A stretch of DNA of 64,000 nt from Rhynchopus sp. YZ270_cl-10 (taxonomy: Eukaryota > Euglenozoa > Diplonemea > Diplonemida > Diplonemidae), in NCBI GenBank assembly GCA_964035575.1, contig OZ037926.1, positions 310,001 through 374,000 on the forward strand, given 5' to 3'. Below are positions 30,248-39,771 of the stretch, in pieces (within the stretch, counting starts at the first letter, position 1; every line of letters starts with the position of its first letter). A program made the position numbers and the translations under genes. The notes below the pieces were generated by a model, which was given only the letters and a program-made list of their open reading frames with translations, was not told where the DNA came from and made no database searches.

Positions 30248-30715
30248 CAAACCACAGGCAGGGAGAAGAAAGGGAGTGGGTAGGTTGGCTCTTGTGTAGT
30301 TTATGTTTTGCAGTAATATTACCTGTGGCGTGTTGTGTTGTTGTGTCGATAACACGTAGAGGGAGGGGGTTGGTGCAATACAAAGTACAAACGAACCCTT
30401 TTGTTGTTTCTTTGTCTTGAGAACTTTTTGTCTCTAACCTAACTGCCACCTGATTATTACCCCGCGGATATGCACGGATAGGCGTATAGGGCCAGAAAGG
30501 ACCGGATAAGTGATCCCAAGAGCGAACTGTTTTGGGTGAGGAAGGAACCGCCCGTGCACAAAAATATATCAGTCCGCTGGACGCTTTTTTTATTCATGGG
30601 TTTGTTACTACTCTAGATACAGATGGCCTACAGGGGGATTAAAGAAAAACAATGTGTGGGAAACAAAAACTAGTATGGGTGGATTATGACACTGAAAGAA
30701 AAAAAAAAAACGATA
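30248..30715. other. Right edge of array and unique spacer
   Basis: Array-type leader sequence to about 30435, then unique AT-rich sequence. No gene seen. Confidence 0.6.
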
Positions 30716-30723
30716 AATTGTTG

Positions 30724-31459
30724 CAGGGCTCTCAAGATCCTCCACGAAAAAAGCAGAATTTTCGAAATGAGGAGGATTTTATTTTTGCAAAAAAAACCCC
30801 CCAAAAAAAAAAATTTTCCCCCGCAACGAGCGGTCGTCGCGCGCTTCGCGCGCGCCTCCCTGGCAGCCACAGAGCGGAGAGGCGGGTCAATTTGCGAGAT
30901 AATAAAAAACGGAAATCTAATCCTTTCTCTTGCACCGTACGCTCCACGAACCGTACAAAACCAATACGTCTTCCAGAAGCAGGGGCTGATGCAACGGCGG
31001 GTAATTTTTAAAGAACGGCAAAAATTTTGCAGCTTTGGTGCAAAATGCAAGGGTATCCAAAGACATTGCCAACTCTATTTTTTTGCGGAGCAAAAAAATT
31101 AATAAAAAATGGCGCCGCAGGCGAAAAAAAATTAGGGTACGGTGTAAGAATGCTTCCTTTTACACCACAGAATCACTCAACGAACCCTTTTTTTTGTAGC
31201 AAAAAATGAAAATGGCGCCGCAGGCAAAAAATTTTTAAGGTACCCTGGAAGGTGCATACAGGCTCGGGAAAACATTGGCTCCCTCGGGGGAGACAAAGTG
31301 ACTCCCCACTATAAAACCCCTAGGAGGATAATCCTCCACCCGAGCCCGCCAAAAAAAAAAAAAAAAGGAGGAAATCCTCCACCAAAAAAGCCTGAAAAAA
31401 AAAAAAAAAAGCCCCTGGAGGAAATATCCTCCCCTACGTGGAGGATCTTGAGAGCACTG
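30724..31459. mobile_element. hAT-like non-autonomous element (736 bp)
   Basis: Terminal inverted repeats CAGGGCTCTCAAGATCCTCC (left) and the same with CAGTG at the right end, flanked by a perfect 8-bp duplication AATTGTTG (30716-30723 and 31460-31467). The CAG start and 8-bp duplication are those of the hAT superfamily. It has no transposase. Inside are many short palindromes (GGAGGATAATCCTCC, GGCGCCGCAGGC). Confidence 0.8.
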
Positions 31460-31467
31460 AATTGTTG

Positions 31468-31784
31468 AGAGTGCAAAACAGCTTTTTCGACGCAGCGAAC
31501 AGAAGGAAAAAGAAACACATCACAACAACACTGCAACACTGCGCCGTTCACAGAATAAAACAGAAAACGTGTAAGATGAATATGCTTCTCGTTCACGCCC
31601 ATCTAAGAAAAAAAACAGCTAATACGGCACGTGGTCACCTGCATAGTTCCTCTGGGAAACTATTGCATAGCGATTACCCCTCAGAATGCATCAGAACACA
31701 TTTCTGAAGGAAAACACACGAACCCAACAGAAACACACAACGCTCCGTTGGCTCCCTCCCGTTTTCCCCCCACCCTCTCGGACC
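31468..31784. other. Spacer with family I-like hairpin
   Basis: No gene seen. At about 31568-31607 GTAAGATGAATATGC is followed by TTCTCGTTCACG, a loose family I relative. Confidence 0.4.
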
Positions 31785-34700
31785 TCACAGCGCCACCCCT
31801 ACTCCATGGATAGGGTATGGGGGCACGACAGAGCCCCGCCCTGGGGGTGCTCGCACCCCCTTGCGTCTGTACTGCGCGGAGGAGGTGACAGAGTCCATCG
31901 CACTGCCTGCGTAGCTAGCGGTACCTACCCCTCCTCCTCCGCCACCACCTGGATACTGATGCTGCCGGTGTTCACCCCTGCCCCCCACATCAGCACGCTC
32001 CCACTCCTGCATAAATGCAGTCCAAAACACCCCTTGCCTCCTTGCTGTTCCAACCGAACTTGCCTGCTCCAACCTCGACTCAGGAGACCCTGGCACACCC
32101 AACCCTTGCAGAGGCACTGCAGGAGACAACACTGGGGGCATCACTACAGTTGTGTTCGTTACATTCGACACCCCCCTTGTTCTATGCGAAGGATACGACA
32201 CCAACGTCCCCCCTACCGACCCTGCCGCAGATGCATACAACGGTAAGGTCTCCACCACCCTGACGCCACGCCCTTGAGGGGACGCTGGAAGCGGCCCGCC
32301 AAGAAGCTTGCGACAGTCTTCACACCGGATCTCCGGGTTGGTATGGGTTTGTGTGCTGGCGGTGCGTGGTTGGGAGGTGGTGGTGGTGGTGGTGGCTCGC
32401 TTCAACGGAACTCCAAGCAGAGGTGATCCAGGACTGCGCGCATCGTTGAACACCTGGGAGGTGTTCAGCGGAGGCGAGAGTGTCTGTGTCGGTGGTGTGT
32501 GTGTCGGGGGGGATGGAATCGGTGTCGGTTCAACCCGAGCAGGTGTCGGTGTCGGGGCAGGAGGAGCTTCTGTCGGTGTGAAGGCGACGCTGGCGTGCGG
32601 CTTCTGAGGCTGGTGGTGAGGACCGGGTAAGGTGTTGACACGCAACGAGCCTAACATAGAGCGGCCCAGGAGGAGACGTGACTGTGCTTTTTGTTTGATC
32701 ATTTGGAGGCGCGTTTCGTAGAGGCGTTGTCTGTTTGGAGTGTGGTGTGAAGGTAAAGTGGTGTTTGGGGACAGTGAAGAAGTGAAGAAGTGAAGAAGTG
32801 AAGAAGTGAAGAAGTGAAGAAGTGAAGAAGTGAAGAAGTGAAGAAGTGAAGAAGTGAAGAAGTGAAGAAGTGAAGAAGTGAAGAAGTGAAGAAGTGAAGA
32901 AGTGAAGAAGAAGAAGAAGAGAACATACTTGTCCAGCAGCGTGACGTGCTTGCGAGTCTCCCACAGCGTGACGATGCGGTTCCACTCCTTGGTCGCGATG
33001 AGGTGCGGGGGGTGGTCGTCGCACTGCACGCTCAGCTCTAGTGTGACGCATTGCTTGCGTGGCGAGCGCTGCTGCTGCGCGGACTCGAGAGGACGCTTCT
33101 CGCGGACGAAGTGCTGCCAAAACTCGCGTGTGGCGTGGAAGACCTCTGGTGTGATGCTGCCACCCTTCACGACGACGACGCTCGGGTGCAGTGCGTACCA
33201 CGCAGCCACATAGCGGCGCAGGAACGGCTGGTTTGCGAGGAGCGGCGCTTCGGAGTGCTGCGACATCACCTCGAAGTGTGGTGTGTCTGTCGCACCGTCG
33301 AGGAGCCCTGCCTGCGTTGTCAGGTTCAGCCAGAAGTCTCTGTGTTTGAGTTGGGTCGGATACGCAGTTATCATGCAAGCCATACCTCGTCGACGGGAAC
33401 GCCACAAACGGCTCCGCCTCTGAGTACGCCGCTGCCTCGTAGACACCGCGCGCTGCAGGCTCGTCGTAGGGCTCAAACCACGGCTGTGCAGAAGGATGTT
33501 GAGATATATGCCAATACATGAAGGATAAAAATAAAGGAGGGCTCATGGAGGGCTCATAAAAAGCCGCCAACCTTGCCGCCTCTGGCACTGACAAAAAAGT
33601 GAAGTTGATAGTGCAAACGCCTCAGGGACGCAGGCACTGACACTCCGTGGGTTATCGAACCCCGGAGTGTTGCGCTTGGGACAAAAAAAGAGTATACAAA
33701 CATAGCTCCATACCATTTGAGGGATCAACGGCCGCTCCACCACTGTCGGCTTTGCTGGAGGAGCCACCGCTGCGGCTTCTGCAACCGGGTCTGCAGCAGG
33801 CACGACCGACGGGGATGGGGACGTGCCTGTCTCCTGCGTCGTGGGCGACACCACCACAGGAAGCAACACGGGCCCACCCCCTCCTCCTGCACCCTGCACC
33901 CGCTCCTTCACAGGCGTCACCGCCACCATCACCGGCTCAACCGCATGAAGGTCCTCCTGCACAGAGATGGTCACCTTCTTCTGCGGGCTTGGAGACGTGG
34001 GGCCGATGAAGTCGTGCAGGCTTCCAGTGGAGGGGGAACGACCACCACTGCCCCCACCACCACCGCCACCACCACCACCACCACCACCTAACACCACCTG
34101 CGGAGGCGACGCTATGATGGCACTCTGCATCCCTGCTGTTGCTGCTGGTGGTAGGACGGTGGCGGTGCCTCCTCCACCACCTCCACCATCTCCACCACCA
34201 CCCCCAGCCGTAGTCTGTGATATTGCTGTGGTTGCAGGAGACGCAATCTGCGTCGTATGGGAGAGCCCCTCAGCGCTGCCGTTCACCTTCTCCACCTTCG
34301 CCTCTACCCCCTCCACCGCACCGGCATCGGCAGCGGCCACCTCCTCCACGACCACCTCGCTGTGTGGTTCTGCTTGCGCAGGCCGCGCTGTGTCCTTCCG
34401 TTGCATCTCATTCAGCTCTGGGTGTCGTTTGATCAGCTCCAGCTCTAGTGCCACCGCATCACGTTGATTGAGAATTCTAGGAAAGTCCTTATGTTTATCA
34501 AGACACGCACTGCGTCGCAAGGATTCAGTTGACTCCATAAAGGTTTTATCTTCAGCCCATTCCCCACGAAGGTGCATCACCTTAACCAATGTATCAAGAA
34601 AGTTTAATGCAGAGGTAACATTACGTTGTTCTGTGGGTCCAATTTCTAAAAGAAAGTCAGGCAATTCCTTCACCGTTTTGATCAAAATCTGCTCGCTTCT

Positions 34701-35084
34701 TTTCGCCCCAAACACCGCCCGGGTAGCACCAAGCACACAACTTAACGGTGCATATGACCGAATATTCCCTACTTCATCACAAAGATAGACTGAATGCGGG
34801 GTTAGACAGAGCAATCGCTTGCTCCGCCCGACCCCACGGTTCACCTTGTCGACACAGAGAACACGGAGAATATCGTTCCCTTGCACCTTAGACGCGAGAG
34901 ATGGGTGCACGGCAAGACTACCACCTTGCATGATGTCATCGTAGATTGCATGTAGACGCTTGCCTGAACGGGGCTGCCGTCGGAGAGGGGTGGCGGAGGT
35001 GCCCGACCCTGTAGTGGTAGGTGACAATGGAGGAGACGCCTGGGGGGACGAAGAGGAGGACGAGCCCTGAAGAAAGCCTTCCAT
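31785..35084 (-). CDS. Four-exon protein with putative PH-like domain
   Basis: Exons 35084-33714, 33483-33386, 33339-32929 and 32730-31785 join in phase to a 941-residue protein. Introns start GTATGG, GTATGG and GTATGT, all end CAG, and are 230, 46 and 198 bp. Residues about 85-172 look like a small beta-barrel lipid or protein binding domain of PH type (RLLCLTPHSVYLCDEVGNIR). The middle is low-complexity with Gly and Pro runs. Exons 2-3 encode a compact region (PWFEPYDEP... DFWLNLTTQAG) I do not recognise. A Cys pair (CEDC) lies in exon 4. The first about 200 residues are paralogous to the gene at 39772-40911. The last exon end is the least certain. Confidence 0.65.
32774..32909. repeat. 8-bp tandem repeat inside intron 3
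   Basis: Seventeen exact copies of GTGAAGAA lie wholly inside the 198-bp intron at 32731-32928 and make up most of it. Confidence 0.9.
33601..33674 (+). repeat. Hairpin repeat family II copy inside an intron
   Basis: GAAGTTGATAGTGCAAACGCC, a first hairpin closed by AGTGC/GCACT, then a second hairpin ACACTCCG...CGGAGTGT around GGGTTATCGAACCC. It lies in intron 1 of the gene at 31785-35084, antisense to it. Confidence 0.6.
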
Positions 35085-35325
35085 CTTTTTGATCAGAGAG
35101 TCGTGCGGTGGGGGTGGCTAATGAGAATTAAGACGGAAGCATTGTGTGTGGTGTTGTAGAGGCGGATGGGGTAGATGAGGTGGGTGGGAAGGGGGCTGGT
35201 GATGATGTTTTGTTGGTGTTTATTTTTGTGTGGAGAAAAGCAGACCATTATATATACCGGATTCGTACAAATTATGGACCGTAAAAATGTTCGACCTTTG
35301 TAGGATTTTTTTTTTTAAGTTCGAC
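35085..35325. other. Upstream region of the PH-like gene
   Basis: A GC-rich leader, then AT-rich sequence; no gene seen. Confidence 0.5.
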
Positions 35326-35333
35326 CTTTTTTA

Positions 35334-36112
35334 CAGGGTTTTATCTTGAAAAAACATTTTAAAATTCTACCCGGTCTACCGGTCTGGCAAAAAAGTGGTC
35401 AAAAAAAAAAAAAATTCGCCTCCGGCGAAAATGTCCGGTAAACCGTTAAAATTGCTGCATTCACTCGCATATTGCATATCATCTCACGTTCCCCACCTTT
35501 GCGGAATAAGCAAAAAAATCATGTCAGGTCGGTAGCGTGTGGACGTTTCCTCGTATAGACATCTACAAAAAGAAACGGCAGTCATGGCAAAGGTTCCTGG
35601 CGAAGCCACGGTACGCAACATTTCTAAAAAAATGTTGACATCAAATGGCACTGTCGTTGGTCATTATCGTCAGTTTCAGTGAATTTTACTTCCATATTTT
35701 GCTGAACGAAAGTTTTGGCGAAGCCACGGTACGCAACATTTCAAAATATTGTGCTTAAAATTGCACATTTTACAGCCAAACTATGTCATGGGAAGGGTGG
35801 TTTGCAATCTTGCGCCGCAGGCGCACGGTACGCTACTTTTTTCCTTTCGCCATGCTGCATGCTTCCTTTTCCTTCGGCGTTTGACCAATTGAGTCGCGTT
35901 CTGGCTGTGACGGGGTCACTTTGTTCATGAGGCCAGTTCTGGTCACTCTTAGAGGTTTGTGTGAGGTACCCCCAAGATATATCATTTTGGTTTTTTTTTT
36001 GGCCTGGCCGGGTGGTTATTTTTTTTTTTTTTCCCATGCAGACCGGGTAAATATTTTTTATTTTATTTTACCCGGTCTAGGGACCACTAACATATAAGGA
36101 GATAAAACCCTG
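35334..36112. mobile_element. hAT-like non-autonomous element (779 bp)
   Basis: Terminal inverted repeats CAGGGTTTTATCT and its reverse complement, flanked by a perfect 8-bp duplication CTTTTTTA (35326-35333 and 36113-36120). Subterminal CCGGTCTAC-type repeats are present on both sides. Inside, GGCGAAGCCACGGTACGC occurs twice (about 35598 and 35718) and a related CGCACGGTACGC at about 35820. No transposase. Confidence 0.8.
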
Positions 36113-36237
36113 CTTTTTTATGGTCATTTTTACGAACACGGTACACTGTCGGTACAGTATAAAGACTCTAATTATACTCGAACTGCCGACTCTAACGCTC
36201 TAATTAGGGAGCCATGTTTTATTATATTTACCGTATT

Positions 36238-36295
36238 TGGTGTGGCTGACGACCCCAAAATAGCAGAAAATAGCCCAATAATAGCACTCACACCA
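36238..36295. mobile_element. Tiny TGG...CCA element (58 bp)
   Basis: Begins TGGTGTGGCTGACGACCCC like the 870-bp element at 41981 and ends CTCACACCA. The flanks GTATT and GTATG match at four of five positions. It is probably an internally deleted relic of that family. Confidence 0.55.
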
Positions 36296-36858
36296 GTATG
36301 TACAAGATAATTTGTGTTAATTCGATTTTTTTGTATATTATAACTGAGTTTTCATGAGCCAGAGAGATGTGTGGTGGAGGAACACTTCTAACCTACGCTT
36401 CTAAAAGCAGCAGAAATTAATTCAAAAAAAAAAAAAATTGCAGTTGGGGGGTGGGGGGGAGGAAGTTGCATTACATTATATTTGTGGTGTCAAAACAAGG
36501 GGTTTTTTGATAAATAAATATTTTTTTTTTGAATAGATAAAAGCAATAAATACAAAACAAGGGGGTGGGAAAGGAAATGAAACAAACAAGTAGTGCATAA
36601 GCTGCCCTGCAGTGCTGGCGGGTCAGCTTCGCTAACTACTTGAATGTGCAAACCCGTAAAACAAATTTTATTTATTGCATTGGTGAAAATTTATCGTACT
36701 CCTTTATGTACCCTCCACCACCACTTTATCCAACTCTGGGCACTTTATCCCACCCTATAAAGTGATTTCCCACCCTATAAAGTGATTTCCCACCTATAAA
36801 CATACATGTTGGTACGTACGTAAAACGCGCAAAAATAATCGCCAGCACCTGTCGGTGG

Positions 36859-37155
36859 GTGCCGCCTGTGACACAGAGCATTGAGGTGTCGGGAACCTGT
36901 GTTCCAGTTGCATGCGAGCCCGAATACACCGTGACCCTGAACCGCACAGAGCAAGCCACCAAGTGTGTGAAGTCGCCGCCGTCGGTACCGTCGCCGTCCG
37001 ACTCTGACGACGACCTCTCCGACGGTGCGATTGCCGGTATTGTGGTCGGCAGCGTGATGGGTGCAGTCCTGATCATCGCCGTAGTTGTGCTCCTGGTCGG
37101 CAGCAAGAAGACCCCCACTCAGGAGAACGTCAAGGAGAATGAGCCAACAGTGTAA
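36859..37155 (+). pseudogene. Tail of a type I membrane protein (fragment)
   Basis: An open stretch of about 98 codons without an ATG at its start, ending at a stop at 37155. It encodes a Cys-containing segment, an acidic Ser/Asp linker (SDSDDDLSDG), one membrane span (about 20 residues rich in Val, Ile, Ala, Gly) and a short polar tail (KKTPTQENVKENEPTV). It lacks a signal peptide and ectodomain. It lies between the subterminal repeats of the surrounding inverted-repeat element, so it is probably a captured or stranded terminal exon. Confidence 0.55.
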
Positions 37156-37350
37156 AATGTGATATTGTTATCCTTTGGGCCCAAAAAATGCAAAAAAAAC
37201 TTGAAAAAAATCGACAAGTTAAAATTTCAACCAATACACCCTGTTTTTGACCATAAAATGAAAGAATCCACCCCATAAAGTAAAATTCCACCCCATAAAG
37301 CCACTTTATTTAACTCCAAAAATCAGGAGTACTCAAAATTATCACCATAT

Positions 37351-37837
37351 TGGTGCTTCCCGGGGGGTATGCATTTCACAAATTTTCAATTCAATTCACA
37401 ACTTTTCACAACTATTCACAACTTTTCACTACCCTTTTTTCTCTCGTTGGTGAAGCTTTTAAACGCCGGCATTTGCATTTCCGGAATCCGTCCGGCCAGT
37501 GGTGGGGTCAATTTGCCGAAATGGACAAGTTCTCGTCATTTCCGCACATCACACAGTACACAGGTACACAGGTACACCACATCACGTTCTATCTTGTGAA
37601 TCCCAGCGTGCCCCTCAATGGGTGGGTCACCACCCGCCCAAAAAAAAAGCACTCACAAAAAAAAAATCAATTCACAACTTTTCACAACTATTCACAACTT
37701 TTCACATTTTTTCACAACTTTTCACCACTTTTCGCCAGCCTTCACAATTTTGTAGCAGTTTTCGTGTGGTGAAAATTTGTGAAAACTTGTCACATTTTGT
37801 GAAAATTTGTGAAATGCACACCCCCCGGGAAGCACCA
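37351..37837. mobile_element. TGG...CCA element with subterminal repeats (487 bp)
   Basis: Long inverted repeats (about 38 bp, starting TGGTGCTTCCCGGGGGGT) flanked by a perfect 5-bp duplication CATAT. Subterminal TTCACAACTTTTCACAACTA repeats point inward on the left and outward on the right. Between them a plus-strand coding-like stretch (about 37440-37640) includes NPSGQWWGQFAEMDKF and HHITFYLVNPSVPLNG, which I do not recognise and which looks like a captured exon. Confidence 0.75.
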
Positions 37838-37857
37838 CATATGCAATAAAACTACCT

Positions 37858-38562
37858 TATCAACGCCAATATGGGCCATTTTTTCACTCTCGAATCGGTT
37901 CGTGCCCCTCTCACCGATTCTCGAGTGAAATAATGACCCATTATTTATTGTTAATAAATAGCTATTCCCACCCCAACAACAACGATAAAGCGTGAAGACA
38001 ATAGATAAAAGCAAAGAAGTAATAAAAGGTTTTGTGAGGCACTCAACGAGTGTGCCGGCTCTGTGGCGTCACGGAGCCACCAACACTCCCCAGTCATTTT
38101 TCCTGCGCATCCAGGAAAACTCGCAGTATGCGACCAGGAAACGAAAAGATTTTTCTTCACAGTAACAAAGTGTGCGGAAGAAGAAAAGAAAGCGAATAAA
38201 AACGAAAAAAAAAAACAGTTCCAAGAAAAGCTCCTGCGTCGGTTTTCTTTTTGTTACAAAAATAATAAGGGAGGGGTGGAAGGATGTGAACGATGCCCTG
38301 CCTGTGCAGGAGCAGGGGGTGCGGCTCTGCGGGTGACACAGTTAGAATAAACAAACAGCTAGAAGGGAAGAAAGAAGGGGGAGAGGAAACACCGCAGAGC
38401 AGCACACCGTGGTGTGCCTTTGTTCCGGAGGCCGGACACAGAATTGCTTCCTTTCGCACAGATGGTTTTTTTGGTGCGTGTCCGACCGGGAACAAACAGA
38501 GGACAATCACCCATCGCCCAACAGCGCCAGCGTCACTCGGGGGAGGTCAACCGCTGCCTGTA
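37858..38562. other. Spacer
   Basis: AT-rich, no gene seen. A short palindrome (GCACACCGTGGTGTGC at about 38402) is present. Confidence 0.5.
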
Positions 38563-39120
38563 CTACTGCCTGTGGTAGTCGAGGGAGAAGCTCAGGGCCA
38601 CCTTCATGAGGTACACCAGCGACATCGACTGGAACCACCTGGGTGTTTCCATCTCGGGAATGGCGAGCAACCCCACTCCCATCAGCGACCCTGCCGCAAT
38701 CGGCTGCAGATCAGTGCCGCGCAGCGAGTTCACCAGCAGCCCGGAGGAGACGGTGTAGGCCCACACCTTGAGTGACTCTGACAGCGAAACGTTGGCCACA
38801 TACGCCAGGGCCACAATGTGGAAGTGGATCGAGTAGAAGACGTGGCGCATCGTGTTGGTCCCGTCGAGGTGGTAGTGGTCGTTCGTCCCCTTGGAAAAGT
38901 TCCCCACACAGCCTGCAAACAGGTCTGCGATGACCACCACCGCAGCCCAGGCCTTCCACCCCCGCAGGTTCGACAGGTCTGTGCTGCTGTTGCGGATGAA
39001 GTACGTCCCCCACGCAGTGAACAGCGAAATGGCGGCCAGTTCGCCCACACTCTGCGAGTTCCCAAGGACATCGTGCAGAACCGCAGGAACCTCAAACCGG
39101 GTGCTGAGCGAGTTCCCCAT
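38563..39120 (-). CDS. Small multi-pass membrane protein with possible N-myristoylation
   Basis: An intact 185-residue intronless frame starting MGNSLSTRF, where Gly2 and Ser6 fit an N-myristoylation signal. Four or five hydrophobic spans follow (for example WAAVVVIADLFAGCVGNF and FYSIHFHIVALAYVANV). A polar loop has FSKGTNDHYHLDGTNTMRH. His and Asp residues within or beside the spans could line a channel or bind a cofactor, but I do not recognise the family. The GC-rich coding region ends sharply against AT-rich flanks. Confidence 0.75.
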   Translation of the reverse strand: MGNSLSTRFEVPAVLHDVLGNSQSVGELAAISLFTAWGTYFIRNSSTDLSNLRGWKAWAAVVVIADLFAGCVGNFSKGTNDHYHLDGTNTMRHVFYSIHFHIVALAYVANVSLSESLKVWAYTVSSGLLVNSLRGTDLQPIAAGSLMGVGLLAIPEMETPRWFQSMSLVYLMKVALSFSLDYHRQ

Positions 39121-39215
39121 AGTTGCTGGTGCGGTGTGTGGTGTTGTTGTCGGGCTGTGGGGGTGGTGTGTGGAAAGTATATATCCTGGTGTGTGGCCCA
39201 GGTCTGGTCATCTGC

Positions 39216-39398
39216 TCACGCCTGGATGTACAGTTCCCCCCCAAAGGTGAGCGGCGCAGACTCGATGAAGTCACTCTGCGACTCGAAGCTGGTCACAGGG
39301 CTCGGGGAAGTGCAGGGAAAGGCATTGCCACCGTGGGGCCAGATGAACAAGCACCAACCTGCCACATCCGTCTGGGATTGCTCCTGAGGCGCGTACCT
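39216..39398 (-). CDS. Terminal-exon-like coding fragment
   Basis: About 60 codons of GC-rich, protein-like sequence (RYAPQEQSQTDVAGWCLFIW and PLTFGGELYIQA) ending in a TGA. Its right edge is at CTGTGCAAG followed by GTACGCG, which could be a splice acceptor or a continuation in CPSC. I found no upstream exon: the next gene (39772-40911) has its own stop, and a 180-bp transposable element lies between. It may be the last exon of a gene disrupted by that insertion, or a relic. Confidence 0.4.
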   Translation of the reverse strand, partial: RYAPQEQSQTDVAGWCLFIWPHGGNAFPCTSPSPVTSFESQSDFIESAPLTFGGELYIQA

Positions 39399-39561
39399 TG
39401 CACAGGATGGGCAAAGAAACACGGCCAAAAATCGTTCAAAACCGTTCAAAGAAGGGGGGGAGGAAACGCCGCAGATCAGTTTGAAGGGTTTTTTTTTGTT
39501 TTTTGTCAACCCATTGTGGGAGAATTGAAATCCGGCAGTTAGAAAAAAAACAAACGAAATA

Positions 39562-39741
39562 TGGTGTGGCTGAAAGGGGGGGGGAGGAAAAAGCGCGGAA
39601 AAGTGCGAATCAGCCCCCAAATAAATTTTACCCGCCTTTTAAAAGTTGCACACTGTGTACCTGGTACACAGACACAGTCAGCAAGCCAACATGGTAAAAG
39701 TGCGGAGAAAGTGCGAATCATCCCCCCCTTCAGCCACACCA
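39562..39741. mobile_element. TGG...CCA element (180 bp)
   Basis: Inverted repeats TGGTGTGGCTGAAAGGGGGG and its counterpart CCCCCCTTCAGCCACACCA, flanked by a perfect 5-bp duplication AAATA (39557-39561 and 39742-39746). Subterminal AAAGTGCGAATCA occurs on both sides, once as a near repeat. No coding capacity. Confidence 0.8.
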
Positions 39742-39771
39742 AAATAACTCTAATTTCAATAAAAAATATTG

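Larger units (their letters stand above)
36671..37851. mobile_element. Inverted-repeat element carrying a gene tail, with a second element nested in it
   Basis: Left arm TTTATTGCATTGGTGAAAAT and right arm (read inward) TTTATTGCATATGGTGATAA are imperfect inverted repeats; GTACTCCT follows on both sides. Subterminal CCACCCTATAAAGTG repeats occur in the left arm, with CCACCCCATAAAGT in inverted setting on the right. The 487-bp element at 37351-37837 sits within the right arm. Target duplication not found. Confidence 0.5.

Noticed and set aside
22-30283. Long open frames on the plus strand through the array (up to about 600 codons)
   Set aside because: They are exact antisense shadows of the GC-rich minus-strand genes, Arg/His/Pro-rich, with no domains, and follow from codon bias.
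30652-31102. Frames in 30.6-31.1 kb
   Set aside because: They lie across the hAT-like element's end and A-rich sequence and have no protein-like composition.
33601-33690. tRNA gene (GGTTCGATAACCC on the minus strand)
   Set aside because: Only a T-arm-like hairpin is present; no acceptor stem, D arm or anticodon arm at tRNA spacing.
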